Shown here: piece after piece, positions 38,265 to 45,689 of the stretch
Position numbering within the stretch: the stretch's first letter is position 1
Layout of the letters: the number at the start of each line of letters is the position of its first letter
Notes under the pieces: model-generated
Databases searched by the model: none
The model's input: only the letters and a program-made list of their open reading frames with translations
What the model was told of the DNA's origin: nothing
NCBI GenBank assembly: GCA_003518365.1
Contig: DOYU01000012.1
Span: 23,432 to 69,666, forward strand
From: Candidatus Magasanikiibacteriota bacterium
Lineage (GTDB): Bacteria; Patescibacteriota; Patescibacteriia; Magasanikbacterales; UBA922
Direction of reading: 5' to 3'
Length of the DNA: 46,235 nucleotides
Translations under genes and position numbers: made by a program

Positions 38265-38290
38265 CTCCCCCTACTAGGGGAGGAATTTTT
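38265..38290 (+). terminator. Terminator of the membrane-anchored gene
   Basis: CTCCCC (38265-38270) pairs with GGGGAG (38277-38282), with CTACTA in the loop, followed by GAATTTTTC. The 140 bases between it and the stop hold a short hairpin GACCAA/TTGGTC but no gene. Confidence 0.7.
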
Positions 38291-38312
38291 CTTTTCTTCT
38301 TTTTCCCTACTA

Positions 38313-38342
38313 AAAAACCGCCAGAAATCTCCAGCGGTTTTT
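38313..38342 (-). terminator. Intrinsic terminator of the ribonucleotide reductase gene
   Basis: AAAAACCGC (38313-38321) pairs with GCGGTTTTT (38334-38342), loop of 12. On the minus strand it ends in a T-run. A tract of TACGTGTTTCGTGTTACGTG units lies between it and the stop. Confidence 0.8.
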
Positions 38343-38343
38343 G

Positions 38344-38373
38344 TTATGTGCTACGTGTTTCGTGTTACGTGCG
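38344..38373. repeat. TACGTG-type degenerate repeat tract
   Basis: TTATGTGCTACGTGTTTCGT continues as GTTACGTG, the same style of repeat as 19789-19813. It lies just after the ribonucleotide reductase stop. Confidence 0.6.
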
Positions 38374-41300
38374 TTATGAACATCCAAGCGATTCCCCACA
38401 GTTCAGACACTTATAGCAACTTCCATTACGCACGGTAATGTGTCCACAAGTAGGACAAGCAGGTGCATCACCCATCATTTCCCCAAGCATTTTGTCTGCT
38501 TCAGTTTTTACTTCAGTATCTCCTTCTCCAAATGTAGGCAATACGTCCTGACCAGCAGGAGGTTGTTCTACTGAATCAAATACAGGAGCAATCTCAAGTG
38601 TTTTTTGTTTTACCGTGGTCTCTGCAATCTTTGCCATCTGTTCAAATTTCTTCATCTGAATTCCTTTTGGTGGCACTTGCACAAAGTCAGTGCGTCCAAG
38701 ATATTCCATACCAAGGATACGGAAAACAAAATCGATCACAGAGGTACACACTTTCACATTTGGATGATCTGTCATACCAGATGGTTCAAATCGTGTGAAC
38801 GTAAACTTGTCGACAAGCTTTTCAAGTGGTACACCGTACTGCAATGCCATAGAAATAGACACGGCAAACATGTTCATCATACTCTTCACGATAGTGCCTT
38901 CTTTGTACACATCGATAAAGATTTCTGCCAATCGTCCATCTGGATATTCTCCAGTACGAAGCCACAATTTTGTGCCACCAATCTTTGAAGAAATAGTGAT
39001 ACCACTTCGTTTTGCTGGCAATTTTCTTTTTTCTCCGTGTAGATAAATGCGGTGTTCACTGATAGAACCATCGTTTGCATATGATGGCATTACATGGCTA
39101 TTGGGGACATGCTGACTCAGCAGGGCAGACGCTTGTTCGATAGCCTGTGCAATACTTGAGGCTTCTACATGTTCTTGAACAGAAGTTGTTTTGATAACAG
39201 CAGGTACTGTTTTCTTTTCAGCAGCAGCTTCTTCATCTTCTCGTTCTTTTTTATCTTCATCACTTTCCTTTGATTTTGTTGAGAGTGGTTGACTGAGTTT
39301 GCATCCATCACGATAAATTGCCACAGCCTTGAGAGAAAGCTTCCATGATTCTGCATACGCTTCTTTGACATCTTCAACAGTCGCCTCATTTGGCATGTTG
39401 ATAGTCTTACTAATTGCACCAGAGAGAAATGGTTGAGCAGCAGCCATTTGTCGTAGATGACCTTTCCAGTGAATGTACCTTTCTCCTTTTTTACCGCATT
39501 TGTTTGCACAATCAAATACTTTGTAATCAGATTCTTTGAGATGTGGCGCCCCTTCGATCGTCATTGTTCCACAAACATATTCATTTGCGGCTGCGATTTC
39601 TTGTGAAGAGAAACCAAGGCCTTTGAGCATGTTGAACTTTGGATCATTGTATTCTTCTGGGGTAAACCCAGCACGCTTCATGCAGTCTTCCCCAAGCGTC
39701 CAGACATTGAATGCAAATTGCATTTCAAAAGCACTTTCGAGCGCTTTGCTCACGCTCGTGAGATCTGCGTCTGTAAATCCTTTTGCTTTGAGCGATTCTG
39801 CATTGATGTGTGGTGCATTGGTCACGTCTGCAGAACCACGCATGTAATCGATAATATCTTGTGTCTCGACATCTGAATATCCAAGATGTTCGAGAGCAGA
39901 AGGAACGGCTTCGTTTGCAATCTTGAAGTATCCTCCACCGGCGAGCTTTTTAAATTTCACGAGTGCAAAGTCTGGTTCTACACCAGTGGTTGCACAGTCC
40001 ATGAGAAGCCCAATCGTACCGGTAGGGGCCAAAAGCGTTGTCTGTGCATTGCGATACCCATATTGTTCTCCCATTTCCACAGCTTCATTCCAACTTTGTC
40101 GAGCAGCTGCAACAATATATGCAGGTGCATATTGAGGATTGATACCTTGTGGTTTTACTGTCAATTTTTCGTATTCATTGTCAGGAGCATTGAATGATGC
40201 GCGTCTATGATTTTGCATGACACGAAGCATATCGTCTTTATTGAGATGATATTTTGGAAATGGTCCATGAATGCGAGCCATTTCAGCACTTGCCTTATAG
40301 CTCTCTGCAGTCATGAGTGCAGTGATACTTCCAGTAAATGCATACGCTTCTTCAGATTCGTATGGAATACCAGCAGTCATGAGTACAGAACCTACATTTG
40401 CATACCCAAGCCCGAGCGTACGATAATCATACGATCCTTGTGCTATTTCTTTACTTGGGTATTGTGCCATGAGTACACTGATTTCAAGAACAGTCGTCCA
40501 CACTCGTGATCCATGTTTAAATCCATCGATATCAAATGTTGTTGTTTTTGTATCAAAGAAATGTGCGAGGTTGAGTGATGCAAGATTACATGCTGTGTTG
40601 TCGATAAACATATATTCACTGCATGGATTTGATCCTCGAATTTTTCCAGATTGAGGACAGGTATGCCATTCGTTGATATTGTCATCATACTGAAGTCCTG
40701 GATCGGCACATGCCCATGCAGCAAACGCAATTTCATCCCAAAGTTTTCTAGCCTCAATAGTTTCAGAAACCGTACCGTCTGTACGCCATTTCAATTCCCA
40801 GTTGCCACCGCGCTGAACAAGATCCATAAATTTGTTTGGCACGCGTACAGAGTTGTTTGAATTTTGTCCAGAAACAGTTTCATACGCTTCTCCTTCATAA
40901 TCAGAAGGATAGCCTGCAGCAATGAGCGCTGCCACTTTCTTTTCTTCCTCTACTTTCCAATTGATAAACGTACGAACGTCTGGATGATCAAGATCAAGAA
41001 TGACCATCTTTGCTGCACGTCGTGTGGTTCCACCAGATTTGATAGCACCAGCTGCACGATCTCCAATTTTGAGCCAGCTCATGAGCCCACTACTTTTTCC
41101 TCCACCAGAAAGAGGTTCTCCTCTGCCACGCAATGTAGAAAAGTTTGTTCCTGTTCCAGATCCATATTTGAACAATCGAGCTTCACGAACCCAAAGATCC
41201 ATGATACCACCTTCATTTACCAAATTGTCAGAAACAGACTGAATAAAACATGCGTGTGGCTGTGGATGGGTATAGGAATCAGTAGAACGTGTCATGACAC

Positions 41301-41883
41301 CGGTATCAGGATCTACATAATAATGACCTTGTGCAGGCCCGTTGATACCATGTGCCCAATTGAGTCCAGTATTAAACCATTGTGGTGAGTTTGGAGCCGC
41401 CATCTGACGAAGAAGCATGACGACAAGTTCATCATAAAATACTTGTGCATCTTTTTTTGTTGCAAAATAGCCGTATCGTTCTCCCCAAAAACGCCAGGTG
41501 CCCACAAGACGATGGATGGTCTGCTTCACGCTCGTTTCAGCTCCTAGCATGGGAGAGCCGTCGGCATTCAGCTTTGCTGAACCATCAGTATTGTATTGCG
41601 GAACACCCGCTTTTCGGAAATATTTTTGGGCAATAATATCAGTCGCGACCTGTGACCACTGTACCGGGATTTCAATATCTTTGAGTTCAAATACGACCGT
41701 TCCGTCTGGTTCACGAATAACAGAAGAACGCATTTCGTAGTCAACCATATCAAAGGGGCTCTTTCCTTCTTCACTAAAACGACGTTTGAATTTCAAACCT
41801 GTTTGTTCATTGTAGGTGAACTGAGTTGCTTCATCCTGACCAAGGTGAAGGCCTTCGATAAATCGAGAATCGACAGGGCTCAT
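38374..41883 (-). CDS. nrdJ: Class II (adenosylcobalamin-dependent) ribonucleotide reductase
   Basis: 1169 residues. It converts ribonucleotides to deoxyribonucleotides using an AdoCbl radical. Early residues include MAAPNSPQWFNTGLNWAHGI, then PHACFIQSVSDNLV with a catalytic Cys, and TGTNFSTLRGRGEPLSGGGK. Near residue 419 is GSNPCSEYMFIDNTACNLAS, the catalytic NPCSE motif. Near 620 is LLAPTGTIGLLMDC. A charged linker (SKESDEDKKEREDEEAAAEK) leads to a TSCPD-like region, EIFIDVYKEGTIVKSMMNMF. The end holds a zinc-ribbon pair, CPTCGHI and CYKCLNCGES, that may reactivate the enzyme. Length is typical for the large form. A cofactor-making gene lies at 36105. Confidence 0.95.
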   Translation of the reverse strand: MSPVDSRFIEGLHLGQDEATQFTYNEQTGLKFKRRFSEEGKSPFDMVDYEMRSSVIREPDGTVVFELKDIEIPVQWSQVATDIIAQKYFRKAGVPQYNTDGSAKLNADGSPMLGAETSVKQTIHRLVGTWRFWGERYGYFATKKDAQVFYDELVVMLLRQMAAPNSPQWFNTGLNWAHGINGPAQGHYYVDPDTGVMTRSTDSYTHPQPHACFIQSVSDNLVNEGGIMDLWVREARLFKYGSGTGTNFSTLRGRGEPLSGGGKSSGLMSWLKIGDRAAGAIKSGGTTRRAAKMVILDLDHPDVRTFINWKVEEEKKVAALIAAGYPSDYEGEAYETVSGQNSNNSVRVPNKFMDLVQRGGNWELKWRTDGTVSETIEARKLWDEIAFAAWACADPGLQYDDNINEWHTCPQSGKIRGSNPCSEYMFIDNTACNLASLNLAHFFDTKTTTFDIDGFKHGSRVWTTVLEISVLMAQYPSKEIAQGSYDYRTLGLGYANVGSVLMTAGIPYESEEAYAFTGSITALMTAESYKASAEMARIHGPFPKYHLNKDDMLRVMQNHRRASFNAPDNEYEKLTVKPQGINPQYAPAYIVAAARQSWNEAVEMGEQYGYRNAQTTLLAPTGTIGLLMDCATTGVEPDFALVKFKKLAGGGYFKIANEAVPSALEHLGYSDVETQDIIDYMRGSADVTNAPHINAESLKAKGFTDADLTSVSKALESAFEMQFAFNVWTLGEDCMKRAGFTPEEYNDPKFNMLKGLGFSSQEIAAANEYVCGTMTIEGAPHLKESDYKVFDCANKCGKKGERYIHWKGHLRQMAAAQPFLSGAISKTINMPNEATVEDVKEAYAESWKLSLKAVAIYRDGCKLSQPLSTKSKESDEDKKEREDEEAAAEKKTVPAVIKTTSVQEHVEASSIAQAIEQASALLSQHVPNSHVMPSYANDGSISEHRIYLHGEKRKLPAKRSGITISSKIGGTKLWLRTGEYPDGRLAEIFIDVYKEGTIVKSMMNMFAVSISMALQYGVPLEKLVDKFTFTRFEPSGMTDHPNVKVCTSVIDFVFRILGMEYLGRTDFVQVPPKGIQMKKFEQMAKIAETTVKQKTLEIAPVFDSVEQPPAGQDVLPTFGEGDTEVKTEADKMLGEMMGDAPACPTCGHITVRNGSCYKCLNCGESLGCS

Positions 41884-41964
41884 AGAAGAGAAAGGTTAAA
41901 AAGAGGATAAAAAGCACGCGGTGCGCTCTGTATGGTGAGAGTTCACGGCGTATGACGTCGCGTC

Positions 41965-42003
41965 CATTGTCAGGGTGCTTATCTAAAAGGAGGCATGACA
42001 ATG
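41965..42003 (+). promoter_or_regulatory. Hairpin sequestering the micro-ORF ribosome binding site
   Basis: CATTGTCA (41965-41972) pairs with TGACAATG (41996-42003); the latter includes the start codon and lies just past AAAGGAGG. If folded, the signal and start codon would be hidden. The same repeat could also be a DNA operator. Confidence 0.45.
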
Positions 42004-42072
42004 AAGCAAAGGAACAATTATTCTTCGTCGCCACCGAGCGGGAAAACCGGCAAGGGAGCTGATGCCGAGTAA
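42001..42072 (+). CDS. Possible 23-residue micro-protein
   Basis: The frame begins MKQRNNYSSSPPSGKTGKGA and ends DAE. AAAGGAGG lies seven bases before the ATG, a perfect ribosome binding site. An in-frame ATG lies six bases earlier but is too close to that site. The stop codon abuts an 18-base hairpin followed by six T, which would terminate the transcript. The peptide is very basic and polar, and no homolog is known to me. It lies divergently from nrdJ. It could be a leader for regulation rather than a functional protein. Confidence 0.4.
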   Translation: MKQRNNYSSSPPSGKTGKGADAE

Positions 42073-42120
42073 ATACTATATGTTGTGTTTGAGTCATCTT
42101 CGTAACACAATATGTAGTAT
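42073..42120. promoter_or_regulatory. Pair of NrdR-box-like sites upstream of nrdJ (also a hairpin)
   Basis: ATACTATATGTTGTGT (42073-42088) and ACACAATATGTAGTAT (42105-42120) both resemble the NrdR box pattern ACAC-x-ATAT-x-x-GTGT. Their centres are 32 bases apart, about three turns, which is the known arrangement for paired NrdR boxes. A minus-strand TATAGT -10 (42081-42076) sits within the first box. On the plus strand the same two boxes form an 18-base stem with G-U pairs and a T-run (to 42125), so they may also terminate the micro-ORF transcript. Confidence 0.6.
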
Positions 42121-42125
42121 TTTTT

Positions 42126-42238
42126 CGGTTGGAACTTCAGTATACCACATGCAAAAACATCTGACCAAATCCCCACCTGAACTTCCTTTTTCTCTCAACA
42201 AAGCAAAGAATATTTTTGAAGAGATTTTTTGAGGATTG
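42126..42238. other. Noncoding gap without recognised elements
   Basis: This is AT-rich sequence with no supported gene or clear repeat. It joins the NrdR-like sites and the DnaA box. Confidence 0.5.
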
Positions 42239-42247
42239 TTATCCACA
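42239..42247 (+). promoter_or_regulatory. Perfect DnaA box
   Basis: TTATCCACA at 42239-42247 matches the consensus exactly, and TTATCCACC at 42429-42437 matches in eight of nine. In E. coli DnaA boxes and NrdR boxes occur together at nrd promoters. Two sites are too few for an origin. Confidence 0.4.
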
Positions 42248-42280
42248 AGTTTCTAACATATTTATCACAGAATGGTTTTT

Positions 42281-42380
42281 TCAAAAACAAAAAAGGCTAT
42301 GACTTGGAGCCAACACCTCTTGTAAGAAGCAATTTATCTGCGGTTTATTAATGAACCACAGAAGGTCAGCCACAGCCTTT
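42281..42380 (-). ncRNA. Candidate small RNA between nrdJ and the SulP gene
   Basis: On the minus strand AAAGGCT (42380-42374) pairs with AGCCTTT (42298-42292), and a T-run follows (TTTTTTGTTTTTG). Inside is a hairpin CTGTGGTT/AACCGCAG (42361-42338) with one mismatch, plus GAC/GTC near the base. The whole is about 100 bases, closed at both ends, and does not overlap a gene. A TTGACT element (42450 region) might start it. No known family signature was found. Confidence 0.45.
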
Positions 42381-42463
42381 GCAAATGCTTCAGGTAACAT
42401 ATGTCACGTATAATCGATCTATACAAAATTATCCACCGTCCACAGTCAAAAAGTAAGGAATTA

Positions 42464-42482
42464 CTATACTAAAAGAGTATAG
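42464..42482 (+). promoter_or_regulatory. Seven-base inverted repeat upstream of the SulP gene
   Basis: CTATACT (42464-42470) and AGTATAG (42476-42482) with a five-base spacer, 50 bases before the start codon. The shape fits an operator. A TATGAT at 42493-42498 could be the -10 of the SulP gene. Confidence 0.4.
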
Positions 42483-42531
42483 GTTGTGCTAGTATGATTT
42501 GGTTCAATATTCATTATGTCTCATAGTCACT

Positions 42532-44151
42532 ATGTTTCAACAACTTCGTCAGAATTGGAAATCCGGTATTACCGTAAGTATTGTGAGTATTCCATTAGCT
42601 TTGGCATTGGCCATTACGTCCGGAGCAACACCGACACAAGGCATCATCACGGCATTTTGGGCCGGATTACTCAGTGCGTTTCTCGGCGGAAGTAATTTTA
42701 ATATTGTAGGACCAACAGGAGCACTGGCCGGCATATTGATTACATATTCGCTCACACATGGCTATCAGATATTACCTATAGTCGCAATCATATCAGGCCT
42801 ATTGATCATGATCGCGTATATATTTCACTTAGACAAATATATTATTTTCATTCCAAGGTCAGTCGTTCATGGATTTACTCTTGGTGTTGCCTGTATCATT
42901 GGTCTTGGACAGCTCGACAACATGCTCGGCATGCCAACATTGCCAAAAACAGAAAGTCTTCTACAAAATACGCTCATCACACTTCAGCATATAGGACAAG
43001 CACATTGGGGAATTTTCTTTCTGTTTGTGCTATGCACGTTATTTATTCTCCTATGGAACAAAAAATTCCAAAAAATTCCAGGAGCAGCCGTTGCCGCGTT
43101 TGGAAGTATCCTCGCCATGCTCATACTTCCAGTATTCGGGTACGGGCATACACTGGTAACACTGGGAGATAAATATCCTGCGATACAAGCGACATTATTT
43201 GAAAATCCATTTTCACAATTTCACATCAATGTTTTTTTGACCAAAGAACTCTGGATTCTTGCATCTGCAACAGCCATCATTGCTATCCTCGAAACGCTCC
43301 TTTCCGGTCAGATTGCCGATACCATGACTGGAACAAAATTTAATCGTAGGAAGGAAGTGTTTGGTCTATCTGTTGCCAATATAGGATCGGGTCTCATGGG
43401 AGGAATCCCAGCAACAGCAGCACTTGCAAGAACAGCACTCAATATTCGCAGTGGTGCAACCAATCGTGCATCGGCAATTGTCAATGCGCTGTGTATCGGG
43501 GGAATTACAATCTTCATGATCCAATTTTTTGCGATGTTGCCAATGGTTGTTATAGCATCCATCTTAGTGGTAGTTGCCATAGGGATGATCGAACGAAAAC
43601 ATTTTATTCACCTTATAGAAAATGAAAAAACTGCATTTTTATTATCTCTGGTAGTAGCTATTATCGTTGTCTTAGAAGATCCTATCATTGGAATTCTTAT
43701 AGGGACAGTCATTGCACTTCTTATTTTTGTAAATAAAATTTCTTATGGACAAACAGAAGTGCTGTTGTGGAAAGATGGAAACATGACAGAAGCACTCCTC
43801 AAAAATGATTTCCTCAAAAAAGAGGTAATTGATTCAGATATTGTTGTGTACAAAATTTCAGGTACCCTCACCTATATCAATATGCCCGCACATCTAGAAG
43901 CGGTCCAAAAAATTAAACACAACAAATATGTCATCCTTTCTCTCCGACATTCCTTTTATGCAGATATAGATGGCATAGACTATCTCGGAGAAATTATAGA
44001 ATTGCTAAAGCGACATAATGGAAAGGTACTCCTCGCAGGTATCAATAAAGAAATTGAAAAGCTCATTTATAAAGAACCCTTTTATCAAAAAAAACTTGTT
44101 GAAGGAAAAATTTATAAAAGAACGTCAGAAGCTATCAAAGAAATTACGTAA
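42532..44151 (+). CDS. SulP-family anion transporter with STAS domain
   Basis: I use the ATG at 42532 (539 residues); the open frame extends upstream to a TTG. The membrane part has 12-14 helices, with GITVSIVSIPLALALAITSG, the family phrase GPTGALAGILITYSL, then TALNIRSGATNRASAIVNAL. GGIPATAALARTA is also a family hallmark. The C-terminal STAS domain runs from VYKISGTLTYINMPAHLEAV to LSLRHSFYADIDGIDYLGEI and beyond. Known members carry sulfate, bicarbonate or other anions; the substrate here is not clear. The gene faces nrdJ across a 650-base control region and ends at a terminator. Confidence 0.92.
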   Translation: MFQQLRQNWKSGITVSIVSIPLALALAITSGATPTQGIITAFWAGLLSAFLGGSNFNIVGPTGALAGILITYSLTHGYQILPIVAIISGLLIMIAYIFHLDKYIIFIPRSVVHGFTLGVACIIGLGQLDNMLGMPTLPKTESLLQNTLITLQHIGQAHWGIFFLFVLCTLFILLWNKKFQKIPGAAVAAFGSILAMLILPVFGYGHTLVTLGDKYPAIQATLFENPFSQFHINVFLTKELWILASATAIIAILETLLSGQIADTMTGTKFNRRKEVFGLSVANIGSGLMGGIPATAALARTALNIRSGATNRASAIVNALCIGGITIFMIQFFAMLPMVVIASILVVVAIGMIERKHFIHLIENEKTAFLLSLVVAIIVVLEDPIIGILIGTVIALLIFVNKISYGQTEVLLWKDGNMTEALLKNDFLKKEVIDSDIVVYKISGTLTYINMPAHLEAVQKIKHNKYVILSLRHSFYADIDGIDYLGEIIELLKRHNGKVLLAGINKEIEKLIYKEPFYQKKLVEGKIYKRTSEAIKEIT

Positions 44152-44165
44152 TAGAACACATACAG

Positions 44166-44193
44166 AAAAAGATTGGGTAATACCCATCTTTTT
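44166..44193 (+). terminator. Intrinsic terminator of the SulP gene
   Basis: AAAAAGA-T-TGGGT (44166-44178, one bulged T) pairs with ACCCATCTTTTT (44182-44193), followed by CTTTTTT. It lies 14 bases after the stop. Confidence 0.8.
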
Positions 44194-44250
44194 CTTTTTT
44201 CTCTATCGTTCATTGATTTCCCCTCTATCTTCCCGTACAATACAATCAGT

Positions 44251-45294
44251 ATGATCCTCTCTTCACAAGAAACAGAAGCAATCCCAGATCGCCTCGTCGC
44301 ACCGGAAATAGAAGACATCGAGGTCGATATGGATATCAATCTGCGCCCGCAGACACTTTTTGATTTTGTAGGACAGGAGAAGATAAAAGAACCGCTCTCT
44401 ATCTCAATAGAAGCAGCAAAAGGACGCAAGGAAGCCATGGAACATGTCCTTCTCTATGGCAACCCAGGCCTTGGCAAGACCACGCTCGCCAGTATCATCG
44501 CAAGCGAAATGGGTGTGAAAATAAAAACCACGGCAGGCCCAGCTCTCGAGCGTGTGGGGGATATTGCAGCTATTCTTACAAATCTCGGTCGCGGCGATAT
44601 TCTCTTTATCGATGAAATCCACCGCATGAATAAAACCATCGAAGAAGTGTTGTACAGTGCTATGGAAGATTATGTCCTCGATTTGATCGTGGGCAAAGGG
44701 CCTGCAGCCAGGACGCTGCGTATGCCACTCGAGCGCTTCACCCTCATCGGGGCGACGACAAAGATGAACCTCCTTTCCGGTCCACTCAGAGATCGCTTTG
44801 GACATGTCTATCATCTCGAATTTTACGAACCAGAAGATATGGAAAAAATCGTGCACCGAAACGCACGCCTGCTCGAGGTCACCATTGAAAACGAAGCTGC
44901 CAATCTCATCGCCGGTCGTGCAAGAAGGACACCACGTATTGCAAACAGGCTGTTGAAGCGCGTCCGAGATTATGCTGAAGTAAAACATGATGGCACCATA
45001 TCCATGACAGCCGCACAAAGCGCGCTCGATATGCTTCTGATAGATGAACACGGCCTCGATGAAGTCGATCGAAAAATTTTGAGAACCATTATTGATGGAT
45101 TCAAAGGCGGTCCAGTCGGTCTCAACACGCTCGCTGCCGCAACAGCAGAAGAAATGGAAACCATCGAAACGATCTACGAACCCTATCTCATTCAAATCGG
45201 CATGCTCGAGCGCACCCCACGCGGCAGAAAAACAACAGCACGCGCGCATGAACATTTTGATGCAAGTATACGAACACAGTCTGCACTGTTATGA
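44251..45294 (+). CDS. ruvB: Holliday junction branch-migration ATPase RuvB
   Basis: I start at the ATG at 44251 (347 residues), ahead of LRPQTLFDFVGQEKIKEPLS. Walker A is GNPGLGKTT (70-78), Walker B ILFIDEIHR (about 117-125), sensor 1 LIGATTKMNLLSGPLRDRFG. The C-terminal winged helix is GGPVGLNTLAAATAEEMETI with ERTPRGRKTTARAHEHF. RuvB drives branch migration of Holliday junctions together with RuvA, which is not in the window. Every family signature is intact and the length is normal. It is 57 bases after the SulP terminator. Confidence 0.96.
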   Translation: MILSSQETEAIPDRLVAPEIEDIEVDMDINLRPQTLFDFVGQEKIKEPLSISIEAAKGRKEAMEHVLLYGNPGLGKTTLASIIASEMGVKIKTTAGPALERVGDIAAILTNLGRGDILFIDEIHRMNKTIEEVLYSAMEDYVLDLIVGKGPAARTLRMPLERFTLIGATTKMNLLSGPLRDRFGHVYHLEFYEPEDMEKIVHRNARLLEVTIENEAANLIAGRARRTPRIANRLLKRVRDYAEVKHDGTISMTAAQSALDMLLIDEHGLDEVDRKILRTIIDGFKGGPVGLNTLAAATAEEMETIETIYEPYLIQIGMLERTPRGRKTTARAHEHFDASIRTQSALL

Positions 45295-45361
45295 CGAACG
45301 TGCGTGTGCCCGCTGTATTGGAGGATTCGTCACTCCACTCAAAAAACAGAATGGTCTATCG

Positions 45362-45394
45362 TACACTAGAAATTAGAAATTTGAAATTATACAT
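45362..45394. repeat. Short degenerate TTAGAAATTTGAAATT tract
   Basis: Sequence similar in style to 21836-21860 and 22824-22850, in the gap before the small membrane gene. No promoter stood out. Confidence 0.35.
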
Positions 45395-45661
45395 ATGTCT
45401 GTCGCCATTCCCCTCTACGCCTTCCTCTTCCTCTACCTCGTCTTTCTGACAGTTTTTTTGGCGTTCTCTATTGTTAATTTTTATCATATTGTTATCACGG
45501 CATCCTTTACACTGGTCAGTTTTACCACGTCCTTTTTTATCCTCGCACTCACGGTGCTTACCTTTTACCTGACCACCACATTCCTCACTGGTGTTGATTG
45601 GCAGACTACAGTGCTGATCTTTGACAGTTCGTGGTTTGGTGGCCCGACAGTATCATTTTAA
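45395..45661 (+). CDS. Small membrane protein of unknown function
   Basis: 88 residues, almost entirely hydrophobic, with two helices: LYAFLFLYLVFLTVFLAFSI and FTTSFFILALTVLTFYLTTT. It ends in a polar tail with two Trp (VDWQTT, DSSWFGG). No family recognised. It lies 28 bases before a PH-domain membrane protein, so the two may function together. The N-terminal ATG directly follows the degenerate tract, and no ribosome binding site is visible. Confidence 0.65.
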   Translation: MSVAIPLYAFLFLYLVFLTVFLAFSIVNFYHIVITASFTLVSFTTSFFILALTVLTFYLTTTFLTGVDWQTTVLIFDSSWFGGPTVSF

Positions 45662-45689
45662 TTTTCTTAGAGAATGTTCAATATCTTAT

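Noticed and set aside
41884..42130. Cobalamin riboswitch upstream of nrdJ
   Set aside because: I looked for the B12-box-like core on both strands and found no match. The region is better explained by NrdR-like sites and the micro-ORF.
42126..42531. Chromosomal origin of replication
   Set aside because: Only one exact and one near-exact DnaA box are present, with no dnaA, dnaN or AT-rich unwinding array.
44404..45255. A 283-codon reverse frame inside ruvB
   Set aside because: It is the antisense shadow of a certain gene, and the protein has no pattern.
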